DNA of 64,000 bases. Source: Membranipora membranacea (Eukaryota; Bryozoa; Gymnolaemata; Cheilostomatida; Membraniporidae). The DNA is taken from assembly GCA_914767715.1 (NCBI GenBank), contig OU612072.1, forward strand, positions 22,070,001 through 22,134,000, written 5' to 3'. The position numbers were made by a program, and so were the translations under genes. Each line of letters begins with the position of its first letter. The stretch's first letter is position 1. The notes beneath the pieces are model-generated. The model saw nothing but the letters and a program-made list of their open reading frames with translations. It had not been told where the DNA came from and made no database searches. Below, in pieces: positions 46,861 through 58,800 of this stretch.

Positions 46861-49800
46861 AAACACAGATCAAGAATAGGCTCTGGTTATGATAACGTCA
46901 GCAATAATTGTAAGGATAATCGATAACTTTGCACCAGGACAAGGCTAAATTGAGGAGCCTAGTCACTTAATTTTCTCTAATATAATTGTCCATTTACTCT
47001 GTTAAACTTTGCCAGAGCTGCTTGTAGTTATATTCCATTATGGACTGGTGATGAATGATGATGGAATGCCCCTACCAGCAAACTAGGATAAACCACATCA
47101 CTCAGGAACTATCTATGTGTCAGTACTGTGAGCTAAGAAACCTCATTGCAGGTCAAACTGTCCCTGAGCAAATCACTAGAAAAAAGCACATCGCTTTCTG
47201 TTATAAAACATTATTCATTTCGTTTTCTTTTTATGAGCAGCCTCGTATGACAGTAACACCAAGTCACCTGCTGTTACACCGATGATGGCTGCCTCTGATT
47301 CTTGAACCACCAGTAGGGACAGAAATCTGATGAACAGAAGCTTTGCTGGCCTGCCGTCTGTCAACCAATGGCACCAACAACATATGAGAGAAAAGAACGG
47401 GGTATGTCTGGCCTTTCAATAAGATTTTTGTTACCTCCAGGATTTTTTCAGAAGGGTCATATTTAGAGGCCAGTACTAAACATATAGAGGAAATCCGAAG
47501 TCCCAAGTTGATACTTTCAGTCAATTTTATCTTTCAGTTTGATGGGAAAGTTCAAAATACCCTCCCAGTATTAATTTATAGTGATTCGAAAAATTTACCA
47601 AATCTAGGGTTTGCTAATTGGTTATAAACAGTCCACTCCCGAGACTCAGATCGAGACATACCCAGAGTGTATCATAGCATTAGTGGAGAAATCATTCACT
47701 TCCCAGTATCCTTGTTTAAGTAATATCACATAGCCCTCTGTATATATATATATATATAGCCTGCTGGTACATTGTCCTATATCATTAGGGCGTACCAGTC
47801 CAAGGCATTGAGCTGAAGGTAGGACTACTCATATCGTATGAATTGAGCATTCCTGGTGGTGACTTTATGATCCATATACCCACGCTCTATTGTTATCAAC
47901 CAGCTAAATCTTAATTCCCTACAGCCGAGCAGGAAAATGAAATGCCTATCATGTTATGAGGTATGAGAGTCGCAAACCTTTCCTGTTATAACACAATGTC
48001 TGCTGCCTATGTGTGAGCCAGTGGTGGATCTAAAGGGCACAGGCTCCCCCCCCCCATATCTTAACGATAAATCTTCAAGAACAGAAGAAAATCATCTCAA
48101 CCTGCTGTTGTCCCAGTTGATAAATGTGAAATCACCACCAACTGATACTTGTATAGTGGTGATAGCTGAACAACGTCACACATTACAACCGTTTGGCCCT
48201 ACAGACCTCCTCCAGCCAAAACTCTAGATCCGCCACTTATTATGCTTATAAATGATTGAGGATGATGATGATGATAAATGATAAATTCATAAATTCAAGT
48301 TACAGATTTTTGATCGTGTATACTTTTGGGCCTTGCTCAAATCATGTTCTATGATTGGTTGGAGCCTTTCAATGATTATAGGTTTTTGATATTATTTCCC
48401 CACCACCGCCAATGTTACATATTCTCGTCTGGAAGTGGATCTTGTTGAATCGAGCCGCCTAAATGCTGGCAACATTTGGTAATCAAGTTCCTTTATTTTG
48501 GTTTGATTGGTTTGGGATACTCTGTGGAGCAATTTGAATACTACCTCATGGCGATCAGTACGCATTGGCCTCCATATCTTTGCTAACCATTGATAGCAGG
48601 ATTGTACCTTTGATGACGTACCACGTTGCACCTTGACCTTGATAGTCTTATAGTCTGTGTTGTTATTTATACCCAGCATGATATGCCATGTATGGTCACC
48701 GGTATGGTTGTAATATTTATCTGACCATTCCGGTGAACATCTGCGGCAAACTGGTTCAGCAGCCCAGCAAAGCTCATAGGCTGTGATATTGGTCTAATTT
48801 TGACGCTGGCCTTTGTCCAGTTTCAATAGATCACCAGTAATGCTCATAGTTTGTTTAGTACTCTTGGTCACAACTATACAGCTTATTTTATTGGATCAGG
48901 TTGAGAGCTGAACCGAACCGACCAAAGCTTGTCATGACAGGCTAGTGTTAGCCCAACCTCATGTACCCTGCCTGACATGATATATCATCATGTGATATAC
49001 TATCAGGTGATATACCAAATATGGTCACTGATCTGATTGTTATAAATATATGAATATTTGTGTGCGGATAAATTACCCAGAAAAGTCAAGCAACACTGCT
49101 AACCAGAATTCTGCTTCTCATCTTCGTTCTTAGTAACAGGAGTTGCCCTCTTTTGAAAATTATTTTCTTTTTACCAGTGAAGCCAACACAGCACTGCATA
49201 CTCATAGGCTGATTATATAAATGTGCAGCCTTAACGGAAGGCATGTTATCCGAATGATTCAATTCAGATTAATTGAAGATGATTTGTTTGTTTTTTCAGT
49301 ATTTTGTCAAGATCCAGTAAAGCTTGGAATTATTTATGATACTGTATTACCAATATCACCTCACCAATTTATGTGATGAACTAGACAAGTTCAGATCGAA
49401 AATAAATTATCATAGTCAAGCCTGCTATATCAAGCTTCATGTAGGGTAATTTGATGACAACCAGCTCTGAAGGCTACAACCCAAAGCGAAATATATTCAT
49501 AAATATGGTCGGATGGTTTTTAGTATCTTGGTTGAAACATGCATGTGCCTAGATCAACAACAGAAAACTCTCTGCCTCAAGCTTTTTAGCTATCGGAGGT
49601 GATCAGGGAGGAATTTTGGAGAATTCCCATAATAATGAGTTTAGACACTTTGGCAGAGCTACAACAAATCCAACATTTTGAAAAAATTATTTGTGGATAA
49701 GTGAGAATTTAGGAGATCAATTTATTTGTTTCTATTGCTGACTGCGTCAAGTCCTGCAAGACTGGTGATTTTAATTGAGGATTTTGAAAGTTAAAGTGAG

Positions 49801-50677
49801 ATTTAAAAAAATTACTTCAAAGTTTGAGAAGACAAAGTCATCTACAGTTTGCTTGTAGGGATTTAACAAGTAGGGATTCAGACCCTCTCCCCATCTCTGT
49901 CTATTGACACTTTCGCATCAAACTCACCGAGCAGACATAAACCTCTAATGGCAAGGGATGGAGAATGTATAAGATTTTTTCATGTATGAGCAGGGGAGAT
50001 AACTAATTGTAATAAAAATAACGTTTTGTCTATAACAGTCTCTCTAGTGAGCTGGTGTTGATCTGCTGCCCAGTTGTATGCAGGTAATCAGTCCCAAACT
50101 GAGCTGATCAGAGCTTCCTGTAAATTTTATTGCAGTATGTCAAGGCAAAGACTCTACGCCCGTAGCTTGGCCCTGTGACCCAAATCACTTCAAACATCTT
50201 GTCTGAAAGCATGGCAAATCACTTTTCTTGTTTGCCTTCTACATTCTTTTCTTCTGAGTGGAAAATTTGATTTTCAAGTTGTCAATGCATTGTCTTTGTC
50301 TTTTATTTTTTCTTTGACAGCGCTAAATGTAACACTATAGCCAAAAATTCCGCTAACATCAATTGAAATAGAATACTGAGAGAAACAAGGCTCTGAGCAT
50401 TTGACAATCAGCTAGCCGTGTAGTCAAGCTCCGCTATATACCTCACCAAGTCAGCGACCTCTCCCTAACCCTATCTACAGCCAGACTTCAGTCTGAGTTG
50501 AGTACTAAGGGTTGTTACACTGGCAGTCAGATGCCTACTCTAATTATTGGATGTCATAAAAGACTTTTGTCATTTCACTATGTCGGCCAGCAACATCGAT
50601 GTTTCTTAATCAGCAAGTATATTTCTAATTACATTGTGGACATGATAATTAAAATCACAACAATGTATATATTTCAG
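46861..50677. other. Gene-free stretch
   Basis: Holds the first copy of a diverged duplication and a CAGTGGTGGATC-ended transposon; otherwise AT-rich sequence with short chance ORFs and a TA microsatellite near 47,740. No exon that I can support. Confidence 0.4.
48016..48237. mobile_element. Non-autonomous DNA transposon with CAGTGGTGGATCTA ends
   Basis: Left end CAGTGGTGGATCTAAAGGG followed by a C run; right end CTCTAGATCCGCCACTTA, the near-complement. About 220 bases with no transposase. CAGTGGCGGATC-type ends recur in non-autonomous animal DNA transposons; I do not assign a superfamily. It lies in the gene-free stretch after the C3G-like N-terminal fragment and only in the first of the two diverged repeats there. 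Confidence 0.55.
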
Positions 50678-50843
50678 GTCACACTCTTCTTCGATGGAGA
50701 CTCTACCAATTCCGCATGTAGAACAGTCTGTGGAGCGCCCTTCTACTGGCACTGGGACAAGTATTAGCATCAGCCTAGCTAAAAGCTCTGACATCAAATC
50801 CCTACCTAAATCCGCTGTTTTATCTGGACCTGATCGGATCTGA
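50678..50843 (+). other. Possible Ser/Pro-rich exon
   Basis: After a TATATTTCAG acceptor, one frame stays open for about 55 codons and reads METLPIPHVEQSVERPSTG followed by a Ser-rich stretch, ending in TGA at 50,841-50,843. Composition is less AT-rich than its flanks, and it lies just upstream of the second copy of the unrecognised exon pair, on the same strand. No homologue recognised and no donor found before the stop. It may be a terminal or decayed exon of the same gene. Confidence 0.25.
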
Positions 50844-50996
50844 TTTGACCAAGCCATGATCGCTCAGGTGGCTCAAGTTTGGGTGCGTCTTAGGATGGCC
50901 CTATGATCTCTGCTACCGGTAAACAATCAAATATGATCTCTAACTCATAACATACGAGTACAGGCTGTGGTTCTCAGACTATGAGGTATAATTTAG

Positions 50997-51540
50997 TTAT
51001 GGGACCAGACTGTAAAATTTACTTACAGGCACCGCTGACTCATAGTGAGGATTCATACCCCATTCAAATGATTCTCCGACCTGCTGGAGCAGCTACTATT
51101 ACTGGGTATATGAAAGTTATTCTTCGTCTATAAACTAATGCCATTTTATTCTCTTAAGCATTAGGAATACCAGTATTTATCATATTTTTTGTGGTTTATC
51201 TAGCGGGATTCTTTAATCCTTGTCCAGACTTGGTCTAATTAATCATAATACCTTCATCATTTTTGCATACATTCTGCTAGTATATATTCACACAAAACAT
51301 CAAAAGTTGTGCCCTCTTTGGCATACGAGGAGCAACTCCAACATTTATCTACACGGCACGAATTTTCGACATTCTATTTATAGGGGTGCACCTGTCGATT
51401 TGAATAATCTCACGAGCAGAATAGACCAGTCAACGATGGGCTTCATAGCTCACTCTGCAACAGGAAAGAACGGGGCGGCTCCTAATTTATCTCATCCACC
51501 CTCTTTATGGATTTTTTCACAGGGATATTTAAAAGTTAGC
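50997..51540 (+). pseudogene. Unrecognised two-exon fragment, copy 2
   Basis: Diverged duplicate of 46,327-46,860. Exon 50,997-51,111 encodes MGPDCKIYLQAPLTHSEDSY and the following residues, but its donor is GAAAGT instead of GTAAGT, so normal splicing is lost. The next exon, from 51,384, keeps the better frame: GAPVDLNNLTSRIDQSTMG then FIAHSATGKNGAAPNLSHPP. Non-coding similarity between the copies continues to about 51,825 and reappears at 52,110-52,235. Each copy is damaged in a different exon. Confidence 0.4.
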
Positions 51541-54500
51541 ACTATAATATAAAGTAAATCAGATGTCTTGAACTGATACATTCAGTCACATTGCCCGCTT
51601 TGTCCAAATACTCTCCCAGCATAAAATAATTACAGTGATATGGATAAGTGGCAATATCTAGGGTTTGCTTATTTGTCAAAAACCCTTTCCATTAACCTAA
51701 CAGACCCATTGACATAAATTCTCTGTCAGGATCATCCATTTCACGGTATATCATGTTATAGCTATGTCAAATAACCCTCTGTATATATACAGCCGAATGG
51801 TATTGAGTCCCATATCAAAAGGAGATACAAGTTGGAGGAATTTAGCTGTTGGTTACATTACTCATATTGACTGATTTTAGCATAAATGGCGTCTTAGTTG
51901 CTTTAATAGAGAATTGAATGTGAAGATTTCTGTGAAGCTTCATAAACCCAGACTAAGCTTTGCAACACTCCCAGATCTTCAAAATGATCAAGTACTTTTT
52001 TTGGTATAATATTCTAAATTAGTGATTATCTTAAGATTGTTTTAAGCATTTATTATTTTACAGCTATTGTGAGAAGGTCAACTACTCATGAATTCTGCCA
52101 GCACAACATGAAATAAAATATGCCATGTATGGTCACTGGTCTGGTTGTAAGTATTTTCTGACCATTTTGGTGCACATCTACAGCAATCCAATGAAAAACT
52201 TGATCAACAGCAATGCTCATAGGCTTATTTACTGCCCTCAGTTAGGAGGTGGCCTTCGGCTAGTTTTATGGTATTTTATGGTAGGCTACAGGTGTATATG
52301 AGGAGAACAGGCTTCCTTCTCCAATTTTAAAGGTAGATTTTTGTTGACAAATCAATCATCACTTGCTTTTGCGACATTTAGACAGCAGGGAGGGATGGTA
52401 AAGTACTGCTGTCGCCATCGTGTGACAATAGCTGCTAATGGTATTGGAGGTAAGTAGACATCTGTTAGTTTTGTTGATAGTGCGTCACTCATGACTGTCA
52501 TTGGCTTTATGGATGCTGTTATACTCTCATCGCAACATTCTAGGATGCGATTGAATCTGGACTACAATTAACAGCAAGATGAACTTGTCACCGACACTAT
52601 TACCTGGATTGTGCTTGGCCTATATACCTTGGAGTTGTAATGCCGTGCTTATTTAACAGATTCTTTCTATGTACAAAGCAATTTCACATTTGAGGGATCT
52701 TCCAAATTATACTGCTCATCAATTATGCATTAACATCTTTGTGACCTCATATTTTCCTATCATTTTCTTGGGTTTATGTAATACATTCTCAACTAATGAG
52801 TAGGCCCCATCGGTTAGTGTACAAGATACATAATGCAGATGAGTTATAAATGGTCAGGGTTCTTCTCCACCAATACTCCCAGGTGTGCCTGATTATGCTT
52901 AATGCTCAAAATACTGCTATTCCCATTGAATTTTGTATACCTTAATGTTAACAGAAGGCTTAATCTTGTAGCCTGAATAATAGGGAAATTATGAGCAGAC
53001 AGTTGCTCTCAAAATCCGGAAGTGAAATAATTGTTATGATGACATCATTTTTTTCAAACTAGAAATACCGTCAAGGCGTCACTCTTTCACATAGTCCATT
53101 AATTCCAAACCCTGATTCTGACAACCAGATTAAGCCAACTAGTTGGCCATGAGATAAAAATTCTGAAACAAAGCATATTTTCATGTTAACTTTTTGTCCA
53201 CTGGTGATAAAATCATAATTGTTTCAGATTTTGGGACATTCTCATCACATCTTAGTAGAAACAGGAGTGCACAAATCATGAATTAGCTTGAACTGGCCCT
53301 ATGACAAGTTTCAAATGGCTAAGATTATGGATCTGATAAATCACTCTCTATATTGTGTTAGACGAAAAAAACCCTAAATAGGATATGGAGTTTTGAAAGG
53401 CTAAAATATTTGTGTCTTGTTAATTATTTTTCTTATGACTTGATAGCTATAAGAGCAATCAGAAGCACATCTTGTGATAAGGGTCAATAGTATTAAAATT
53501 CCTCCCCCAGAAAATATGGTATTGAACACATTCTCAAAAGGACTTTTTCATAACTTCACTCTTTCCATGTCCGACATACCCAAGAGGTCAAAGTCTGTGC
53601 TTTGTATAAATACTCATATTTGAATTGATTCTAGGAGATAATCAGAACAGTTTGAGATAGAATTTTGATTCTAACATCATTTCTTTGACAGCTAACCAGA
53701 ATTATCTTTTTTTTCTCTTCTATTGTTTATGCTAAAAGTTAAGTTCAATCAAATAAAATAATTTGGCATAATAGTATATGAAATAAATAAAGAAGAGCAA
53801 AGGCTCAGCCAGATAGTGTGGAGACTAGAGTGACAGCTGTCCCGGTGGTCACCCATGAAAAACACCAACACAAGCTGATATGTCGGATCACGAGTCAGCA
53901 CAACTCCCGACTGTCGAGCCTAGACCCAAAGGCGCATAGCAAGACCAAAAATGGGATTGCTTCTTGATGCTGTCCAATCTTACAAAAGGTACTGGTTTTT
54001 CAGTTTTACACCTGTGTACAACAAGGACCTCCCCTCCCCTCCCCTCTGCTTTTGCCACCTTGAATGGTTTTTAGGGCTTCTGATCTTGTATCTTGTTCTG
54101 GCAAAGCTTTTAAAATTTCTTCGATTGTATGTCTTTTCAAAAGCAATCTTATTGAGCTATATTCGAAAAGAATTTTTAAAGAAATTATTTTGAAATTTTC
54201 CAAAATATAGATATGAGATAAAGCCAGATAAAAATTCTCAAGATTTTGTTTCGATGGCTCCCTGCAGGCCGCATGACTTGCCAAAAGAGTACCGGCAGCA
54301 AAAGCTATACTGTTCAGATACGCCTACAGAAGAAGAAGAGATAAATTATTATATGAGGACTGATGTGTCCCTTACGCTCGTATTAATATCAAAGTCTGAT
54401 CATACCATCTGCCTCGTGATATCCAATGAAACAACAAATACTATCAATGAAAATAGATACAAATGGGAATTGATTGAAACAAGTGTCCAAGCCTAAAAAT

Positions 54501-55817
54501 CAACCGAATATACTGACAAGTCACATTAAGGGTTTGGTAACGAGACTGATAACTAAATAAAGACTGGTGCATCTCCGAATAATAAAATAAGTTTTTTGCT
54601 TGAAAACAGCATGATATAATCCTGCGTATAATTGAAGTTCCAATTGTTGCAAATTTTCCTCTATATAGCTAGTCTACTGACTAATCCCTCTTGTTTTTAC
54701 AAGATGATAGAACACAGATCCTTTTTGCATTAACCCAAAGTCAAAGAGATGCAATATATAGTATAAGTATATGGAAATATGAAGCTTATTGAGTGGCCAC
54801 TTCAATCTAGCTTTGAGCAATTTTGTTAACAGTAACTTATACCAGGGTTCTTATTCTTCTTAATAGAGCAGTTAAGAATAGTTTTTAGCAAGTTTCAAAA
54901 TTTTCCGCAATAGTTCAATTCAATCCAAAACATCGTGCATCATTATGGGTGTTGTGATATTTCTGAATGATCATCTGATACTGTTTTACAGCTACCAACT
55001 CTATGGCCCTGACTGACACTGTGTGATAGCAGTGAGAGATAATGTCTCATCAAAATTACTAATATCTTCATAACATTACTTAGGTGAATATTGACACAAC
55101 AAACTATTTTTTTGTGTATTTCTCATCACTAAAGTTTTTAAAATGAAAATTATCAAACGATATTTACATTGAAGTAGAGAGGCTGAGAATTATATATGAT
55201 TTTACTATAAAATTATGAAGGGACATTTATTATTATTTCCCACAGTTTTAAATACTTGAATTGGTATAAGACAATGAGGGCTTAGAATACTACCAAAATA
55301 TTGGAAATAGTACACATCACTATCAGCTCCAGGTGCAGAGCAGTCTGCATCCACTGTCGCAATCATGCGCAGGATGGAGGCAAAAAAATAAAGAATAGAT
55401 ATATATGATATAAAATGATGATGCTTAGTAGTAATTAATATCAATCTAGAAACATTACAGATCACATGAAAATATTAGGTGTTCTTAAGTATAATGTATA
55501 CCTCTATGGATAGTTAGCTTACAAATATGCCATATTTTGGAGGATTTAGTCAGCTGCTCTTATTTGTACATACAGATAACGAAACAGGTTGACGATAGTT
55601 CTTGTATAAGAAAGAAAATCCTGATGTTACACTTAATAGGGGAATATCTAAAAAGCTAAGTATATTGCGAGTCTTGCAGTTTTTCATGAAAGGGAAGGCA
55701 TCATGTACAAGCATGTTTAGTCAAACCTGCTTCTGAGAAGGAGTATCTGTCTTCGTTCTGCCCTTTTGACAGATAATATTATATGGATGTTATGGTAGTG
55801 TTTTGTTATTTGGTTGT
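51541..55817. other. Gene-free stretch downstream of the ROCO-caspase gene
   Basis: End of the second diverged repeat (to 52,235), a weak 5S-like fragment at 53,805-53,950, and AT-rich unique sequence. An AATAAA on the minus strand near 55,226 could end the ROCO-caspase transcript about 590 bases after its stop. Short ORFs at 53,951-54,496 look like chance. Confidence 0.4.
53805..53950 (-). ncRNA. 5S rRNA-like fragment (weak)
   Basis: Minus strand reads GCTTGTGTTGGTG then a TTTTTC stretch and ATGGGTGACCACCGGGACAG, recalling the 3' part of 5S rRNA (TTGGATGGGTGACC…CGGGAA). The 5' domain is not recognisable. More GC-rich than its flanks. Could be a 5S-derived SINE fragment; the opposite strand has a short open frame (THEKHQHKLICRITS), which keeps an exon possible. 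Confidence 0.2.
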
Positions 55818-58800
55818 TCAGTTCGGAGAATCCTGTTTTGGTGTATTTAGACCTGGAGGTAGTACTGGTTCAGTGAGCTCTTTAGGATGTTCTGTTCTCA
55901 TATTAACTCCTGGTGATAGGTAGAGCTTCCTGTCGTTAGTGAAAGTGCAGGTTGTTACAGGAATCTGACGATCCCCTTTATCCTCATCTTTGAATGGTGG
56001 AGTCTCCCTCACAATCGACTGAATCTAGAATATTACAACATATTTAAATCAGGTTTTCGATCATAAAACTTGTGGAGGCTGAACAAAATATGCCAATCAG
56101 GCATTCACGTATTTGAGTAGTTCCATCAATCTACCATTTGGACATAACCTCAAAATAAAACTTCACCTCTACATCGGTATGTTTCATAGCAAGCATCATT
56201 TGGTGTATAACCTGTATAACAGTTTATTGGTGGTATTTTCACCTGACCTGTACCTGATGTGTCGTTCTCTTTCTCAAAAGTTACATATCAGTAGTCACAT
56301 TTTTTAGTTTTCCTTAATTTTTTGATGCGGAGCCCACTATTTTCAAATATCATCACTAATTTGTCAGATAAATTATTGTGAGCATTAATGTTGAACAACT
56401 GACAAAGCATGTTGTAATAGAAGGTTTGTAAGCTGGTTAGAGGACCTGACCTGTAAAACACAAGGTGTTTTGAATCCCGCTGCAGTCTATGCGCCGGGTT
56501 CGGCGGGTGCCGCCTTAAGAATCATATCCAACATTAAAATAACATAGAGAGAAAACTTACCAGTTTACTCAGTTGTTCTACATGCTTCTTTCCCGCCTGC
56601 TTGTAGAATGTTGTAACAAGAGCTTTAATAAAGACTGACCCTGTTTCATCCCTGTTTGCAACATAATCTATAAAAATGATGAATAGCAATGAAAATATGG
56701 TAATGGATGTTTTTGCATTGTGGTTTTCAACAGTCAACGCTCTATGAATCAGGTAATTCCACTCACCAGTTCAATATCAAAATGTCATAATATTATAACC
56801 TTTGATGTCAAGGCCATCACAACTCAGAAAATTCTGAAACACTCACAGTTCTAAGCATTTTTTGCATCATTTTCAGGGAAACCAGATTTGCAGTGCAGAA
56901 TTTGATTTGCATTTCCTTTGGTTGATATATGTTTGATTGTATGCGAAAAATTGTAATGGAGTCTGCATGGCTACAATTACAGTCTTTCTGTCAGCATATG
57001 CGACTTTGTGTGCGAGAATAGAGACACACTGTGTTTCTGCATCCCATTGTTGATGGTATTGATGATATATCAGCTTTAATGTCAAAATTAAGTGCGCATA
57101 TAAATGGGAGAGTACTTTTGATAACATTATGTCTTTACTACTGTAGCTAAATTATTACCAGGAAAGCTAGGCTTGAAGATTATTAGATCATCCATACACA
57201 GATGACTGTCATCTGGAAAGTCCTCTGTATACTTGGTTTGGTCTCTTCTGGTGCTATCAGGTTTGTGTGAATGTTGATCTACCATGAGTAAAAAAAGTGA
57301 TTATCAACAAGCAACTTAAGCCAGTCTCCACCTATAATCATCATAATCTAATACATATTACAGTGTAAGTCACTTAATTCAAACTCTGGGGACCCAAGAA
57401 ATTAGTTCTAATTATGAGTTAATTTAATAACAATAATGCCAGCTCGCGGGGATTTTCAATGAATGTGGGGCGTATTTCAGGGGTTTGACAAACATCAACT
57501 TTTTATTTTTTGTATTGTGCAATGCAAGTGATAATGGAAATAAAACACTGATGACTAGTGAACAGTAGGAACCACTGAATTGGATATGCGGAGTTGGCAG
57601 CTTTGTTTAAGAGTGTTAAGTCCAGATATTGATCACTTCCTTTGTCTGCATTGCCAAAAACAAACATCTGAACAAGGAGTTACAATATTCCTTGGTTAGT
57701 AAAGACAACTTCGAATCATAAACCCTCTGAATATATTGAGTTATTTTCTTCCTAGGTAGGGGAGGACAATTTCGAATTACAGTTACATTTTCGAATTAAA
57801 CGAGTCTAAAAACCATTGGCTGAGCTGGGACCACACTCAGTTGTCTGAATGAACAGGAATTTCGAATTATCAAGATTCGAACTAACCAGCTTACACTGTA
57901 TATTATATATGATATAATATATAGATTGTGTTGGTTTTGTATGTGATGTTTTTGTATGTGATGAACTTGTCTGCATATGAATACATCAAACTTTGATTCG
58001 ACTTAGTTACTACAATGAAGAGCTTTTACAATTGTCTCTCCTTGAGGCACTACGGAGCAATTTCAACTTAATTACTTAAAAATAGCATCATTACAGTTAC
58101 CTGCGACAAGTGAATCGGCCAGTGCAGGGCACACTATAAAGGCACACAAAATTTTCATTTAATGTTAAGTGAGTTAGAGATATCTTTGAATGACTTCAGA
58201 CCCCCTGCAAGAGTTGATTTTCTTTTCAGCAATGGGACTAACATGAATACATCAGATCTTTTAATTTAGATTGACAGTTATAATAGTGAAGAAGCATGAC
58301 AGGTACCTGTGGTTTTCCTTTTCTTTTGAGCAGGACCTGGTGTAGGTTCTTGTGTTCGCTTTTTGTACTGTCCATCTGATGTTGAAGGCATATCTCCGTC
58401 TGACAATGTTGTGGCAGATATTGACTGGATATCTTGGTTCTCTAAAATAGATTTCATCATTCATGATTTGCAAATAATAAGGGCACAATTATATACTTTG
58501 ATATTAATTTCACATACTCAAGCATTTTGATCAAACTGATATTTTATCCTAGGGTGATGGACAACGTTTAAAATTGTTAATAATTAAGTCTGATTAGTGA
58601 GAACATGTATTATTCTGACACTGCAATGGGAAAAAAATCTTTTTTAATTAATCGACATTTTTTTTATATTTCATAAGCTTCATCAATGTCCAAATTCTTA
58701 TAAATACACAGTCTCAACACAATTAAATACTTTTACTACTACTGCAATTTTCTGCAAGAAAGTATAAACATAATACAAAGCGCTCACTCACATATAAGTC

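Larger units (their letters stand above)
46310..52235. repeat. Diverged direct duplication, ~46,310-48,800 and ~50,985-52,235
   Basis: Four blocks line up in order: 46,327-46,860 with 50,997-51,505; about 47,430-47,780 with 51,500-51,825 (including CCCTCTGTATATATA); and 48,670-48,800 with 52,110-52,235 (ATATGCCATGTATGGTCAC). The first copy is longer because of two interruptions, one holding the transposon at 48,016. Much older than the 26-kb duplication judging by divergence. Confidence 0.65.
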
